From positions 1 through 47,270 of the forward strand of contig PDHQ01000257.1 of the NCBI GenBank assembly GCA_003339415.1: a stretch of DNA of 47,270 nucleotides, read 5' to 3'. The notes under the pieces were generated by a model, which did no database searches, was not told where the DNA came from, and saw only the letters and a list, made by a program, of their open reading frames with translations. A program made the position numbers and the translations under genes. Positions 23,325-34,560 of this stretch are shown in pieces. Every line of letters begins with the position of its first letter. Position 1 is the stretch's first letter. The DNA comes from Ophiocordyceps camponoti-saundersi (nom. inval.). Taxonomy: Eukaryota; Ascomycota; Sordariomycetes; Hypocreales; Ophiocordycipitaceae.

Positions 23325-24481
23325 CGAGAACCTAGTTAACTAGTAATATTATAAAGTAAGGAGTTATAGTTAAAATAAGGTTAGATAACGGTAGGAAGGC
23401 GTATATTCTAACAATAATAGTAAAATAAAGGGCGAGGTAGTTTATTTTAAAAAAAGACTAAGTATTAGTATAGATAGTTATTAAAGTTATTACGGGTTCG
23501 AAAATATACTTAAATAAAGTTAAAAGGAGAATAGTATCGCGTTAAGTAGATAAGTAATAGCTAGCTTAGGAAAGATAAATATTTTACAAACTATATACTT
23601 TATTATACTTAAAGTATATACCGATATATAAAGTAAATTAGTAATATAAAGGACTTTATTATAAGTTTAAGATAGGTAGTAGGAAAAGAGAGAAGTATAT
23701 TACGCTTAAAAAAGTCTTTACTACCTTTTCGTATATACGCTTAGAGATATCGGTTTCTTCTAAAAGTAAGCGTATAAATAAATAGAAAATAAAGGGTAGG
23801 TAATAGTTTAAAATAGTAGTAAAGTTAGCCCTACTTTAAGCGGCGTAGCGAAGATAAAGGGTTTCTTACTTAACTATAAGGGATAGCTTAAATAGCCCTA
23901 GTTATAGAAAACTATATAGATAGTAGCGGAGATATTAGAGTATATAATATATTACGGTTACTATTAGCGTTTAATATATACTATTTATTAAGAGTATAGG
24001 TTTCCTATAAGATAATTTTTTTTTCTATTTTTTTTTAAAAAAAAATAAAAAATATTAGCTTATAAAAAGGGAAAATATACTTAACTATCGTAAAAATAAG
24101 AAAGGCGCAAGTTAACGTTAAAAGGATATAAAAAGATATATAAGCTTTCCCTACTACTTATAGCTATTTTATAGCTTCTATTAATTAATATTATATTATA
24201 TTACTAAGAAAAATATTATCGTAGCGTATTAGCCTTATTTAGTTTACTAGCGAGAAGAGCTTATATAGCGCGTGCCGAGTTTTCGTATTTTAATAACGCG
24301 CTTTTAAAAGGCCGTAAGGAGTTAGTTATAGCGACCTTAGATAGTAAACTATCGTCCTCCGCGGCTTATACGAACGCTAGTAAGAGCGGTATTACTAGTA
24401 GTTACTTTATCTTAAATATACTAAGATATATGCCCGAGAAGTAGCAGTATATAAGGGGCTTATTATAAGGCTATAAGGCGT
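23322..24481. other. AT-rich stretch upstream of a relict ORF, unresolved
   Basis: CA-depleted DNA. The relict frame starting at about 24,482 may extend into it, but I could not confirm this. No RNA gene or repeat partner seen. Confidence 0.35.
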
Positions 24482-26180
24482 AGCTAGTAGCTTTAAGGGG
24501 ACTATCTCTATAATCTATTATTATATAACGGTAAGGTAAGATAATATCCGGGGTCTCGTTATTAGCTAACTTATACCGTATATCTTTATCTAACTTAAAC
24601 GCTAAGAGGTTAAGCTTATCTAAAAAGATAGTATATATTTTATTATTATCTACGTTAACGCTATTCGGTAAGTAAAGACGCTAGCTGGGGCGGGGAGGTA
24701 AGTAAGGTAGCGGTATTATTTTCGAGGTATATAAGTCTCTAATAGATAATAGGGCGGTATTAGGGATATTACCGGGATACTTTACTAAACTTAAAAATAT
24801 AAAATATACCTTAGAGCTATCGGATTCTTATATATCGCGTTTAATAAAAGATCGAACTATATAGCTATATCCTATATCGTTAACTAATCTAAGTAGCTAC
24901 GGGTATCGAAATTCTAGCGATATAAATAGTAATATATTATAAGGAAATAAAAGCTCTTTATTATAAGTATACGGTATTTATTAGTTCTATCTTATAATAT
25001 TATCTATAAATAGCTAAGCTATATTATATATAAGCTGCTAATTATAACGAAAAGTGTTTAGCTTAGCGTTAACTATAACGTAAGCGTTTAGGGTAATAAT
25101 ATAAGTAAGACCTTTATCGGCCGCGACGTTAGTAAAGTTTATTTCGAAAGCGGTATTAAAAACTTATAAATAATAATTATATAAGAGTAAGGCGTCGAAA
25201 CCATGCTAGTTTAAAAAAGCGAGGCTTCGTTACTTAGCTTAAAGTAATATATAAGATATAAGACGCGTTAGGTAAGGAATAGGATAATATTAATATATTA
25301 TATTACCGGTATCGGTTAGGTTTATAAGTCGAGGAGGTAAGGGGCGTAAAAAGGTACTAGTTTTATAAGGTAAGATTACGATAAGGAGAACGTTACCTTA
25401 TATAATAATAAGTAAAGGGGATTAATAGTAAGGATAAATTTAAAGACGAGGAAAAGCTTATTATAGTTTATATAATTAAGATTAATATATATAAGGTTTA
25501 TAAATTAGTTATTATATAATTTTTTTTTCCCTTATATTACTTATTATATATATAAAAGCGTATCCCGCTACTAGCTAAAATACTTATAATAAACGGAAGG
25601 GTTTTCGCTATTTATATTCGTATAAATATTACTTTTATAAGATAAAGCGATATCCTACGATTTAGATAAGTTAGTTTCGGTAATATTAAAATCGGTAAGC
25701 TACGTATATAAAGGATATATAATAAATAAGGTTTTTAATAATAAAAGTGCGTATACTATCTATATAATATAGAAAGCGTATACGCGATAAGATATCCGAG
25801 AGGGGCATACTTTTAGTGCTTAAAGTATCTAATAATAAGTTTATAAGTAGCTACGCGTAAAGTTACTAATAAGGCGGTTTTCCCTTTACGATACTATAAT
25901 AGGGAACTATTTAGTAACCTAGACGTAATAAATACGAAGAGACTTACTATATTTAGTAAGCTACTAGAAAAGGCGGAAAGAATATAGAGGAAAGCCTTAG
26001 CTTAAGTAGAAATTATACAGTTAGAGGTTAGTTTAGTAAATAAGGGGCTAGTAAGGTAGATATTACTAATAATATATAGTAAGTACTAATTCTACTTAGG
26101 GTTAATATATAGGAGACTAATATTACGTATTAAGGGATATAACTATATAACGTAAGTTTTATAATATAATTTATACTTTT
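24482..26180 (+). pseudogene. RIP-killed ORF, unrecognised, with coiled-coil-like C-terminal part
   Basis: One plus frame can be followed for about 565 codons, with only TAA/TAG stops and no frameshift needed. The best part is 25,551-26,160, where I count about 14 stops in 200 codons against roughly 18 in 130 for a competing frame. Readable stretches include PLLAKILIINGRVFAIYIR (about 25,562-25,620), ATRKVTNKAVF (about 25,850) and TIFSKLLEKAERI (about 25,946), the last heptad-like. A poly-T insertion sits at about 25,520. A second relict frame follows at 26,232 in another phase, so the two may be exons, adjacent ORFs or one ORF with an indel. I do not recognise the family; a transposase-like or other mobile-element protein is an inference from context. 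Confidence 0.5.
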
Positions 26181-26231
26181 TATATATATATATCTTTTAC
26201 TAACGATAAGTAGCTGCTTATATTATACTAA

Positions 26232-26975
26232 GTTCTGCTTTATATATAGTAAGGCGTTCTTAAATAGTTAGTAGTAATATAAGTATAGGTATTTTTCGAA
26301 TATCGAGATATAGCAGCTACGGGTGCTAGCGAAATATAGCGTTATAAGGGATATATAGAGGCGACCGGCGGTAACGCTAAATATAGCGAGAGGGGGAGAG
26401 AGAGAAGATAATAAGGCGCGGAGTATAAGGGCGGTAGCGGCGGTAGCGGCGAAGGGGTTAAGCGAGGAAGGGGAGAGGGATATAGTAAGGAGGAGAAGGG
26501 GGACTTTACGATAATATAAGGCACCGCGATTATAGCGAGGCGAAATAGGTTATTAGAAGGAAATAGTAAGTAGCGAGCGTATAGAATAAGATAAAATAAC
26601 TAATATAGATAGCTAGCCGGAAAATATTAGGAGTTTAACATTATAAATAGTAGCTAATAAGAGAAGTAATAAGATACTTATAAGTTCCCGAGAAAAGAGC
26701 TAATTAATTATAAGTATATATTACTAATATCTAAGAGGGATAAATACTAGCTTGCGAACATAATAATTAGGCAAAGGTACGCTTTATTAAGATAATATAG
26801 ATAAAGGGTAAAGTAAAGTATATCTTTTATAAGAGATTACTTAAGGCGTTTAGCTTTAGGTATAAGGGATATAACTTAATAGTATACGTAATATACGAGA
26901 AGGTTATATATTTAGTAATATAGAAGTAAGCGGTAGTAAGAAATTATAATAATAATAATAATTCTACTAATTTAA
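26232..26975 (+). pseudogene. RIP-killed Gln-rich ORF over a GC-richer island
   Basis: A plus frame of about 248 codons ends at TAA 26,973-26,975. In 26,289-26,770 I count about 15 stops in 160 codons, often as TAATAA pairs, which suggests lost Gln-Gln. Visible features are a Gly/Ser stretch (GGSGGSGEG, about 26,427-26,453), a basic/acidic segment (RGRGEG, KEEKGD), and KFPRKELIN near 26,680. The island at about 26,340-26,500 is noticeably GC-richer than its surroundings. The antisense reading of this island gives a Pro/Leu-rich open frame (26,342-26,524 minus) that I regard as a shadow. Family unknown; probably part of the same element as the frame ending near 26,180. Confidence 0.5.
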
Positions 26976-27134
26976 AGGAGAGGCCTAAGTTTTAGTAATT
27001 ATTTTTTTTTTAACTTAAAAGATAAAAAGATATACTTTAAGAAATATATATAGGAATATATATTATTTATAGTTAACGTTTTAAAAAATAGAAAAATAAG
27101 GGATAGGAGGGATAAGTTTAGAAAAGGAAGCTAT

Positions 27135-27770
27135 AAAGGGACTTTAATAGCGGTAATAAATAAGCTAAAGGAAAATAAACGAGAAGCTAGTATAAAAAGT
27201 AAGTAGGAGCTTATTTAAGGTTTAGTTAAATAGTCCCCGAATACTTTTCCTCTCCTAAAAGCTTCTAAGTATTAGAATAATAAATAGCCCTTAAGATAAG
27301 GGAGCGGTTATAACTTAGTATATAATATAGTTTAGTTTCCTTATAAAGAGGAAGGAATTAAGCTAGAATTAGCCCTTAACCTTATCTTCTTAGCTATTTA
27401 AAAGTTATATATTATAAGTTAAGTCTTAAAAGGGACTTATAGTAAAAACGATATTAAAGGAAATTATAGTTTTATCTTATACTTTATAATTTTATACGAC
27501 GAATTAGGGATTTAAAAAACTATTTTAAAGCTTTTAATATCTAATTAAATAGTTCTTTACCCTTCTCTTTTTTTTCCTCCTATTTTTATATAGAAAATTA
27601 ACCTTAAGTAACCTTACTTATAGAGAATTATTATTTAGCTATATACCTAAAGCAAAGCCCCCCTACCTCTTTATAATAGCTAGTAATTATAGTAACTTAG
27701 GAAGATATATCTTATACGTATCTACTACGCTTACTTAAGGTATCCTTCTCTCCTTACTAAAGTAAGCAGT
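27135..27770 (+). repeat. repeat family R4, copy 3
   Basis: Blocks in the family order: GCGGTAATAAATAAGC, TTTAGTTAAATAGTCCC, TATATTATAAGTTAAGTCTT, TAGAGAATTATTATTTAGC, and the terminal CTACTACGCTTACTTAAGGT at about 27,722. Confidence 0.75.
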
Positions 27771-29659
27771 ATATCTAAGCTTAAGGGAAAGTAAAATATT
27801 TAAGTTATATTATAAAATAAGGTATAAGCTAAGCTTTTATAGATATAAGGGATTTAGAGTAAATATTAAGAGAGGCCTTTTCGTAAATTCTAAAATAATT
27901 TTATATTTAATATAGTTATAATACTAATATAAGTGCTAAACTTTATAGATATATTTTAAACCTCTTTAGTCTCTAAGTTATAATAAATAGGGCTAATATT
28001 AAAGCTAGCCGTAGATTTTTATTAGCGGGGAGTAGATTAAGGGGAGTTAATACTATCGGAGGGATTTATTATAGTTTAGAGAGTAGAAAGCGGAAGGTAG
28101 TTTAGAGAGTAAGGGAGGCGATTATAATAGGCGGCCTAGATAGCGTTCTAAGTATCCTAAAACTTTATTTTATTATATTTAGTTAGTTTTAACTATAGAT
28201 TTTCTTTTTTTTTAAGGTAGGGTTAATATTTTATATAATTTATATAATAAGTAAGTATTATAACCTAAAAGCTAGTCGCTATAATAGCTTTCTTTATAGC
28301 GGTAAGCTAGGTAAGGGTATATTACGTAGTAAGGTAAGATATATTAAAGGTTAGGTTAATAAACCTATTAGCTTATTATAGAAAGTAAGTAAGGTAAGCT
28401 TAATTATTATAAATTTCTATAAAATATATCTCTTATTATTTTTTAAGTTAATAAAAGAGAAAGATAATAGTTATAAAGAGCTTAGGAATAGATTACTTAG
28501 AAGATATAGTAAAGGTAAGGATAGCGGTAGCGTATATTAATATATACTAAGTAGAAGAGTAAGGTAGAGTATTAGCTTAAGCTTAGATAGAGATATATAA
28601 AAGAGTAGGGGGTAGTAGGGAAAGAGGGGGTTTTATATCTAAAAAAATAGGGAGGTAAATATATCGTATTTTACTTAAATATATAAATAGAAGGATAGTA
28701 AAGTAGATTAGAGGCGTGGTAATAAAAACGGTAAAGAAATACTAATAAAAAGAAGAGAGAAGAAGGGCGTTTATTTCCGTTTTTTTAAAGGAGGTGGGGT
28801 TATTATACGGCTATAAATCGCTAGGGGAATTAGGAAAATAATAATATTAATATCGATTATAAATATTTAAGGCGTTTATATATTATAATAAAATATAATA
28901 AAATTCGATAAAATACGATAAGATAAAGAAAGCTAAAAACTTAAGAAAAAAGAAAAAGTATAATAAAGCTTATATATAGTAAAATTAAGTAGTAAATAAT
29001 AAAATAATTTATTATAAATTTATAATAGCTACGCTTAATAGTATAGGGTAGCTAGTTAAGAGGTATAACGCCTTATAATAAAGGTATAGATAAAGGGAGA
29101 AATTATATAACCCTAGCCCCTATCTCTAATCTTTTCTAAATAGATAGTTATATTTAGGTAAAATTAAGTATAGTAATTTTACTCCTTTAAGGCACTTATT
29201 TTCCCTTACTATACCGCTACTAAATAGTAAAAAGGAGAAAGAGGGTAAATATATAAACTAAAGAGAGGGATATAAGAGGGGTAAACTATTATAGTTTAAT
29301 AACTAAACTTAAAAGTAAGTAGTTAGCTAGAGGGAACGTTAAGAGGTAACGTAAAATAAGAACTAAAGGTATTAACTAGCTTCTAAGGACGAGTTAATAT
29401 ATTATAGCTATAAGATTATAGGAGGCTTTATATATAGGTAATTAGCCCTCGCTATTATTAATAGAGTTTTACTAGCCCTCTTTATAAGGCCGTTCTCTTA
29501 TAAATTATATAAGGGCGAATAAGGTAAAACGAGGCTATCTTCTTATCCGAGGCCTTAATCGCCTCGCTCTTAAACTCGCAAGTATTATTAAAAGCTATTA
29601 TAGCTATAAGAATTCTTTATAAAAAGATATTAAGCTATCTTTTCTATTAATAAAGAAGC
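27771..29659. other. AT-rich stretch, no gene resolved
   Basis: CA-depleted DNA between two R4 copies. I did not find a convincing low-stop frame; relict coding DNA cannot be excluded because TAA/TAG are frequent in all frames. Confidence 0.35.
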
Positions 29660-29972
29660 TAAAAGGATACTTACTAACTTTATATTTTAAACTTTATACT
29701 TTTAAACTATAAATTACTAATTTAAATACTTATTTTAAAGTTCTTAGTATTTAATTAAATAGTTTTCGTCTTCTTTATTCTTTCCTCTCTTATCTTTATA
29801 TAGAAAACCGACTCCTTATTATTTTCCTAATAGAGAATTATTATCCAGCTCTTCCCTTTAAAGCTAGAGACCCCCCCTTATATTAGTTAAAAACTATAGT
29901 TACCTAAGAAGTTACGCCTCTTAAGTATCTACTACGCTTGCTTAGGGTATCCTTCTTCCCCCGCTAAAGTGC
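29660..29972 (+). repeat. repeat family R4, copy 4 (3' half only)
   Basis: Starts within the family at the TTTTAAACTTTATACTTTTA block and continues to CTACTACGCTTGCTTAGGGT. It lacks the 5' half present in copies 1-3. One TG (CTTGCTTA) survives here. Confidence 0.7.
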
Positions 29973-31060
29973 TTTTTTTTTACTTAGGAAAGTAAGTAGT
30001 TATAATAAAAATCTAATACTATCTGCTAGATTAAAACTAACTATCTCGCTTAAAAGATATAAAGATATTAATATTAACTCTAACCCTAATAGTATTATTA
30101 ACTATAAAGGAAATAATAAGAAAATAGGAAAAAATATATATATTTCTAAAAGCTAATAAGCGAGGGGTTATATTTATCTAATAATATAATTAGATATAAT
30201 CTATAATTAGGTAATTAAAAAGGCGTTACTTTAAAACTTTATATTAATAATTAAGGTAACGTTAATTTATCTTATAAAGCTATTAATTAATATATCTTAC
30301 TACTTATATATATCTTACTAGGAAGCTATAGGGGGCTGTAAGACTAGTAGTTATTATTACCTTTATATAAGTGCTAGTTAGATATATATTTATATTTTTA
30401 TAAAGATTTTTTTTTATAATATTATTATAAATATAGATTATATAATAATAATAGGATTTATAAAGCACGCTATAGTTACTCGTATAAGTAGTTCGACGCT
30501 TAAATATAATATTATAATATATACTATTCTCGTAGTTTAAATACTAACTTTATAAACTATATTAGTTTTATAGAAATATAGAGCGCTAATTAGCTAAGCT
30601 AGCTAGTATTCTACTTATCTAATTAGCGGGTTTTTTTTTTCGAATTTACTTAATTACTACTTTTAGCGATAAATATATTTAATTATACTTACCTTTACCC
30701 GGCCACTTATACCCTTTACCCCTTACGCTCTTTACGCTATTATACCCTTTACCTCTTAAGCCTTTATACCGCTACTTATATCTAAGTATACGCCTTTATC
30801 TTTTAGCTAGTTTATAAGGTAGTTAGGCACTATTTATAGCCTTATTATTAAAGGTATTATTCTTAGCTTTTTATATTATATTTTTTATTACTCTTCTAGA
30901 GAAGCTAAGCGTTAACTAAGCTTTTAAGGTACCTTTTATAAGATATTATATATAGGTTTATAGTTTAGCCTTTAATTTATTATCGGCTGCTAGAAACCCT
31001 AATTAATATAGTTATAAGCTAGCTATAAGTATTAGATATTTAGTAGCTATTTATCTAGTA
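29973..31060. other. AT-rich stretch with a pyrimidine-rich patch
   Basis: Contains degenerate TACCCTTTACCCCTTACGCT-like words at about 30,705-30,765. No gene recognised. Confidence 0.4.
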
Positions 31061-31200
31061 GTTTACTACGTTAATAATCCTTAGCTATTATTAGTAATAG
31101 CTATATTTTTTAGCGTATTATATATTTAGTAGCTTTTTGCCTATTTATCTTAACAGCGATAGATATACTATTTATAGTAATAATATTAAAGGCGATAATG

Positions 31201-31275
31201 CCGAAAGGGTTTAAATCTCCTATAACCGAAGGGGTTTAAATCCCCTATTACCGGAGGGGTTTAAATCCCTTATAA
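31201..31275 (+). repeat. 25-bp direct repeat, three units
   Basis: Units begin at 31201, 31226 and 31251 and read CCGAAGGGGTTTAAATCCCC with a TATTA-like joint. Differences are transitions. A fourth degenerate GGTTTAAATTCCCT occurs at about 31,429. Confidence 0.9.
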
Positions 31276-31799
31276 AGTTAGCTATAGCTACTAAGTAAGT
31301 ATTTATAATAATAGCTAGGAGCGATAGCTATAACGAGGTTATAAAAACTAATATATTATAATAAGAGGCTATAATACTAAAAGTTACGATATTAAAAGTA
31401 ATAATATTAGAGGCTATAATACTAAAAAGGTTTAAATTCCCTAAAAGCGTAAGCTAACGAAAACTCCCTATCTTTAACGCTACCTAAGTAAGTAATTTAC
31501 TACGCGGATAATCCCTTAGTTTAGGTTTAATCTTTAGTGCGATAATATTAAGCGAGAACTTAGCTTATATTATCTTAGCCGCTACCTTAAAAAATATAGT
31601 ATTAAGCGCGGTAGCGCTAGCTTTAAAAATAAAAAAGGCGTATATAATATACGCTATTATTTAAAATAGTAATCTAAGCTTAATAAGTAACGAGGCACTT
31701 CCTCGATCTTATTAATCTTATATATAGTTTTAAACTCTTAAATAGCGGTAGCCTTACGCTTCTTATAGAGGAAGAATAGATTTTTATTTATTATATTAG

Positions 31800-32109
31800 T
31801 CTTTATCTATTATATTAGATTTAACTACGTCCCGGTCCTTATATAGCTATATAATATAACTATTTATTATTCTTAGAAACTAGATATATAATAAGCACCG
31901 TATAAGTACCCTCGCTTTTTAGAAGTTTACTACGCTAATAATCCCTAGCTATAGCTAATATAAGTCTTTATCTATTATATTAGATTTAATTATATCCTAG
32001 TCTTTATATAGCTATACGATATAACTATTTATTATTCTTAGAAACCGGATATATAACGGGCATTATAAAGGTACCCTCGCTTCTTAGAAGTTTACTACGC
32101 TAATAATCC
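31800..32109 (+). repeat. 165-bp tandem direct repeat (1.9 copies) containing the 20-bp motif
   Basis: The unit beginning TCTTTATCTATTATATTAG at 31,800 recurs at 31,965. It continues through TTATTATTCTTAGAAAC, a TACCCTCGCTT block and the 20-bp motif. Sequence difference is mainly transitions. Confidence 0.85.
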
Positions 32110-32126
32110 TAATAGAGTTTTCCTTA

Positions 32127-32340
32127 GCGTTTCCTTACTAGTATTATAACTTTTATTAGCCGCGATCTATTCTCAGATTTCTACTTCTTAAAAGTCTACT
32201 ATACTAATAATCTCTAGCTATAGCTAGTAATAAAGTCTTTCTCGGCGTTTCCTTACTAATATTATAGCCTCTATTAGCTATAATCTATCCTTAGATTTCT
32301 AAAGCTTTTACTTAAAAGTTTACTATGCTAATAATCCGTA
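32127..32340 (+). repeat. 118-bp tandem direct repeat (2 copies) containing the 20-bp motif
   Basis: GCGTTTCCTTACTA at 32,127 recurs at 32,245. Each unit continues with a TATTAGC...ATCTAT...CAGATTTCT/TAGATTTCT block and ends in the 20-bp motif followed by AATCTCTAGC or AATCCGTAAC. Confidence 0.75.
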
Positions 32341-33798
32341 ACTTATAAATGTTAGCAGAAGCCTTAGTAGCTAGAAAAGAAAGAGAAAAATAAGCGGATA
32401 GTTTACTACGCTAATAATCTAATTTAGATAAGCTAATTACTATACTAATAGTTTACTACACTAATAATCTAAATCTATTATATAGATAATTTACTACGTA
32501 GATAATCCGCGTAGCTATTTACTACGCTAATAATCCGCGTAGTAATTTACTATACTAATAATCTAGTCTAGATAATCCGAAATTCTAAGATATAAGCGGA
32601 TAGTTTACTACGCTAATAATTTAAATCTACTACGCTAATAATTTACTACGCGGATAATCCTAATTTATATAAGTAATCTACTTACTTATACTTTACGTAA
32701 TAGAGGTAGATAGTAAAGAGGCGGGCGATATAGTTTAATAACTTATTCTCCTTTCTCTAGTAGCGGTTATCTTCCTTATTATATATTTTTCGGGCGGTAG
32801 CTTAGGCGGAGGTAAGGTTAAGGAGGGGCTACTACCTTAAATTTATTAAATTCCGTAATCTTCGCTATAATACCTTTTTAGTTAGGGTATTATTAGGCTT
32901 TTCGAATAATAGCTATATTATTACTAACTCTTATATTAAGTTTCGATATATAAGTAAAGAAGTTAACTAGAAAAGGGTACGTTTAGTTATATTTATTTTG
33001 CTAAAAGTTTCTATCTTTCTTAAAACTTCTAAACTTTAATAAGTTATCTTTTTAAGCGTTATACCTTAAGGGTTTCGAATTACGGTAAGATAGGGTTAGT
33101 TTACGATAGGGGTTTTTAGGGGCTTTAGAAGGGTAAGGATACTTTTTACTTTTATAGTAGATAATAGGTTATAATAAGCTAAGAAAGGGGGGAAAAAGAG
33201 GGGGAGATAATACTTAGGAGGAGGAGGAGAGAGGAGGGTAGAGGGTAAAAATACTTTTTACTCTTAAAGTATAAGTAGTTTACCACGCTAATAATCCGCT
33301 ACTAGGTAATAATATCCCTTACGCTAATAGCCTATTAGTTTTAGAAATAGTTATCTTATTAGCTCCCCCCCCCCCCCCTAGCTTAAGTTTAGATAATTCG
33401 CCGCTAGGTAATAGGTAGTTTACTACGCTAATAATTTACTAAGTTAATTATTACGCTATTAATAGCTAAGGCTAATTAAGGCTATATTAAGCTATCCTCC
33501 CTAAGCAGATACTCCCTAAAGTAAGTTCCTAAACTATAAGCTTTTATTTACTATTAGGATAAACTATATTAGCCTTCGTTATAATAGTTAGTATAAGCTT
33601 AGTTAAGTCCGGATCCTACCCTTAGTATTAGAAAGTATATATCCTAGATAATATAAAGCTTATCTCTAGGCGATAGCTTATTTAAAACTTTTATATAAAT
33701 ATTATTAACTTTTACTATATATATCTTTTAGGAAGGGCGGTAGCGTCTCCCGCGGCCTAGCTATAATAATTAGGAGCCGTCTTCGGTTTTATAAATAG

Positions 33799-33836
33799 CC
33801 CCCCCCCCCCCCCCCCCCCACCCCCACCCCCCCCCC
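33799..33836 (+). repeat. C-rich homopolymer run left of the assembly gap
   Basis: C21 followed by A-interrupted C runs, then GCCG and a short CA-containing A-rich stretch that ends at the gap. The CA content of 33,838-33,874 differs from the surrounding DNA and may be low-quality contig end. Confidence 0.85.
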
Positions 33837-33874
33837 GCCGACACAAAAAAGAAAATAAAAAAAAACATAAGACA

Positions 33875-34236
33875 NNNNNNNNNNNNNNNNNNNNNNNNNN
33901 NNNNNNNNNNNNNNNNNNNNNNNNNNNNNNNNNNNNNNNNNNNNNNNNNNNNNNNNNNNNNNNNNNNNNNNNNNNNNNNNNNNNNNNNNNNNNNNNNNNN
34001 NNNNNNNNNNNNNNNNNNNNNNNNNNNNNNNNNNNNNNNNNNNNNNNNNNNNNNNNNNNNNNNNNNNNNNNNNNNNNNNNNNNNNNNNNNNNNNNNNNNN
34101 NNNNNNNNNNNNNNNNNNNNNNNNNNNNNNNNNNNNNNNNNNNNNNNNNNNNNNNNNNNNNNNNNNNNNNNNNNNNNNNNNNNNNNNNNNNNNNNNNNNN
34201 NNNNNNNNNNNNNNNNNNNNNNNNNNNNNNNNNNNN
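33875..34236. other. assembly gap (362 N)
   Basis: Unknown bases within the 20-bp motif cluster; the true length may differ from 362. Confidence 1.
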
Positions 34237-34281
34237 GTTTTTTATGAAAATTTTTTTTTTATTTTAATTTATAATATAAAA

Positions 34282-34304
34282 GGGGGGGGGGGGGGGGGGG
34301 GGGG
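34282..34304 (+). repeat. G23 homopolymer right of the gap
   Basis: Twenty-three G ending 7 bases before a well-preserved copy of the 20-bp motif. Paired with the C run on the left, it suggests the gap is caused by homopolymer or strand-biased sequence. Confidence 0.9.
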
Positions 34305-34560
34305 CGGATAGTTTACCACGCTAATAATCTAAATCTACCACGCGGATAATCTACTACGCGGATAATCTAGGTCCGCGTAGATAATCTTAGGTATATACTT
34401 ACTTAGGTATTAGTTAAAAGGGTATCTATATTATATAGGTAAGTAGCTAGTTAAGGTTTATAGTTAATCTAAAAGTAATAAAAGTAAGTAAATACTTAAG
34501 AATAAAAGTAAAACGGATTATAATCTTACTAATAGTATTAGGTAATTATAACTATAAATA

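Larger units (their letters stand above)
31061..34368 (+). repeat. cluster of ~20 copies of a 20-bp motif (GTTTACTACGCTAATAATCC)
   Basis: Copies begin at about 31061, 31496, 31925, 32090, 32194, 32318, 32401, 32451, 32489, 32517, 32545, 32603, 32625, 32641, 33278, 33418, 34311, 34333 and 34349. Two variants alternate: ...CGCTAATAATC and ...CGCGGATAATC. Three copies at 33,278, 34,311 and 34,333 retain CA (TACCACG), which shows the ancestral form and the RIP change CCACG to CTACG. All copies face the same way with irregular spacing, densest at 32,401-32,660. This resembles subterminal protein-binding repeats of DNA transposons, or a repeated regulatory site; neither is proven. Confidence 0.85.

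Noticed and set aside
24900..25500. Minus-strand pogo-like DDE transposase
   Set aside because: A VPFYAPYLLDL stretch looked suggestive, but the minus frame has higher stop density (about 20 in 170 codons) than the plus frame, and no DxG/DDE framework was visible.
26342..26524. ATG-initiated minus-strand open frame of 60 codons, Pro/Leu/Ser-rich
   Set aside because: It is antisense to a Gly/Ser/Arg/Glu-rich relict frame in a purine-rich GC island. Its composition is dictated by that strand, and there is no domain or flanking support.
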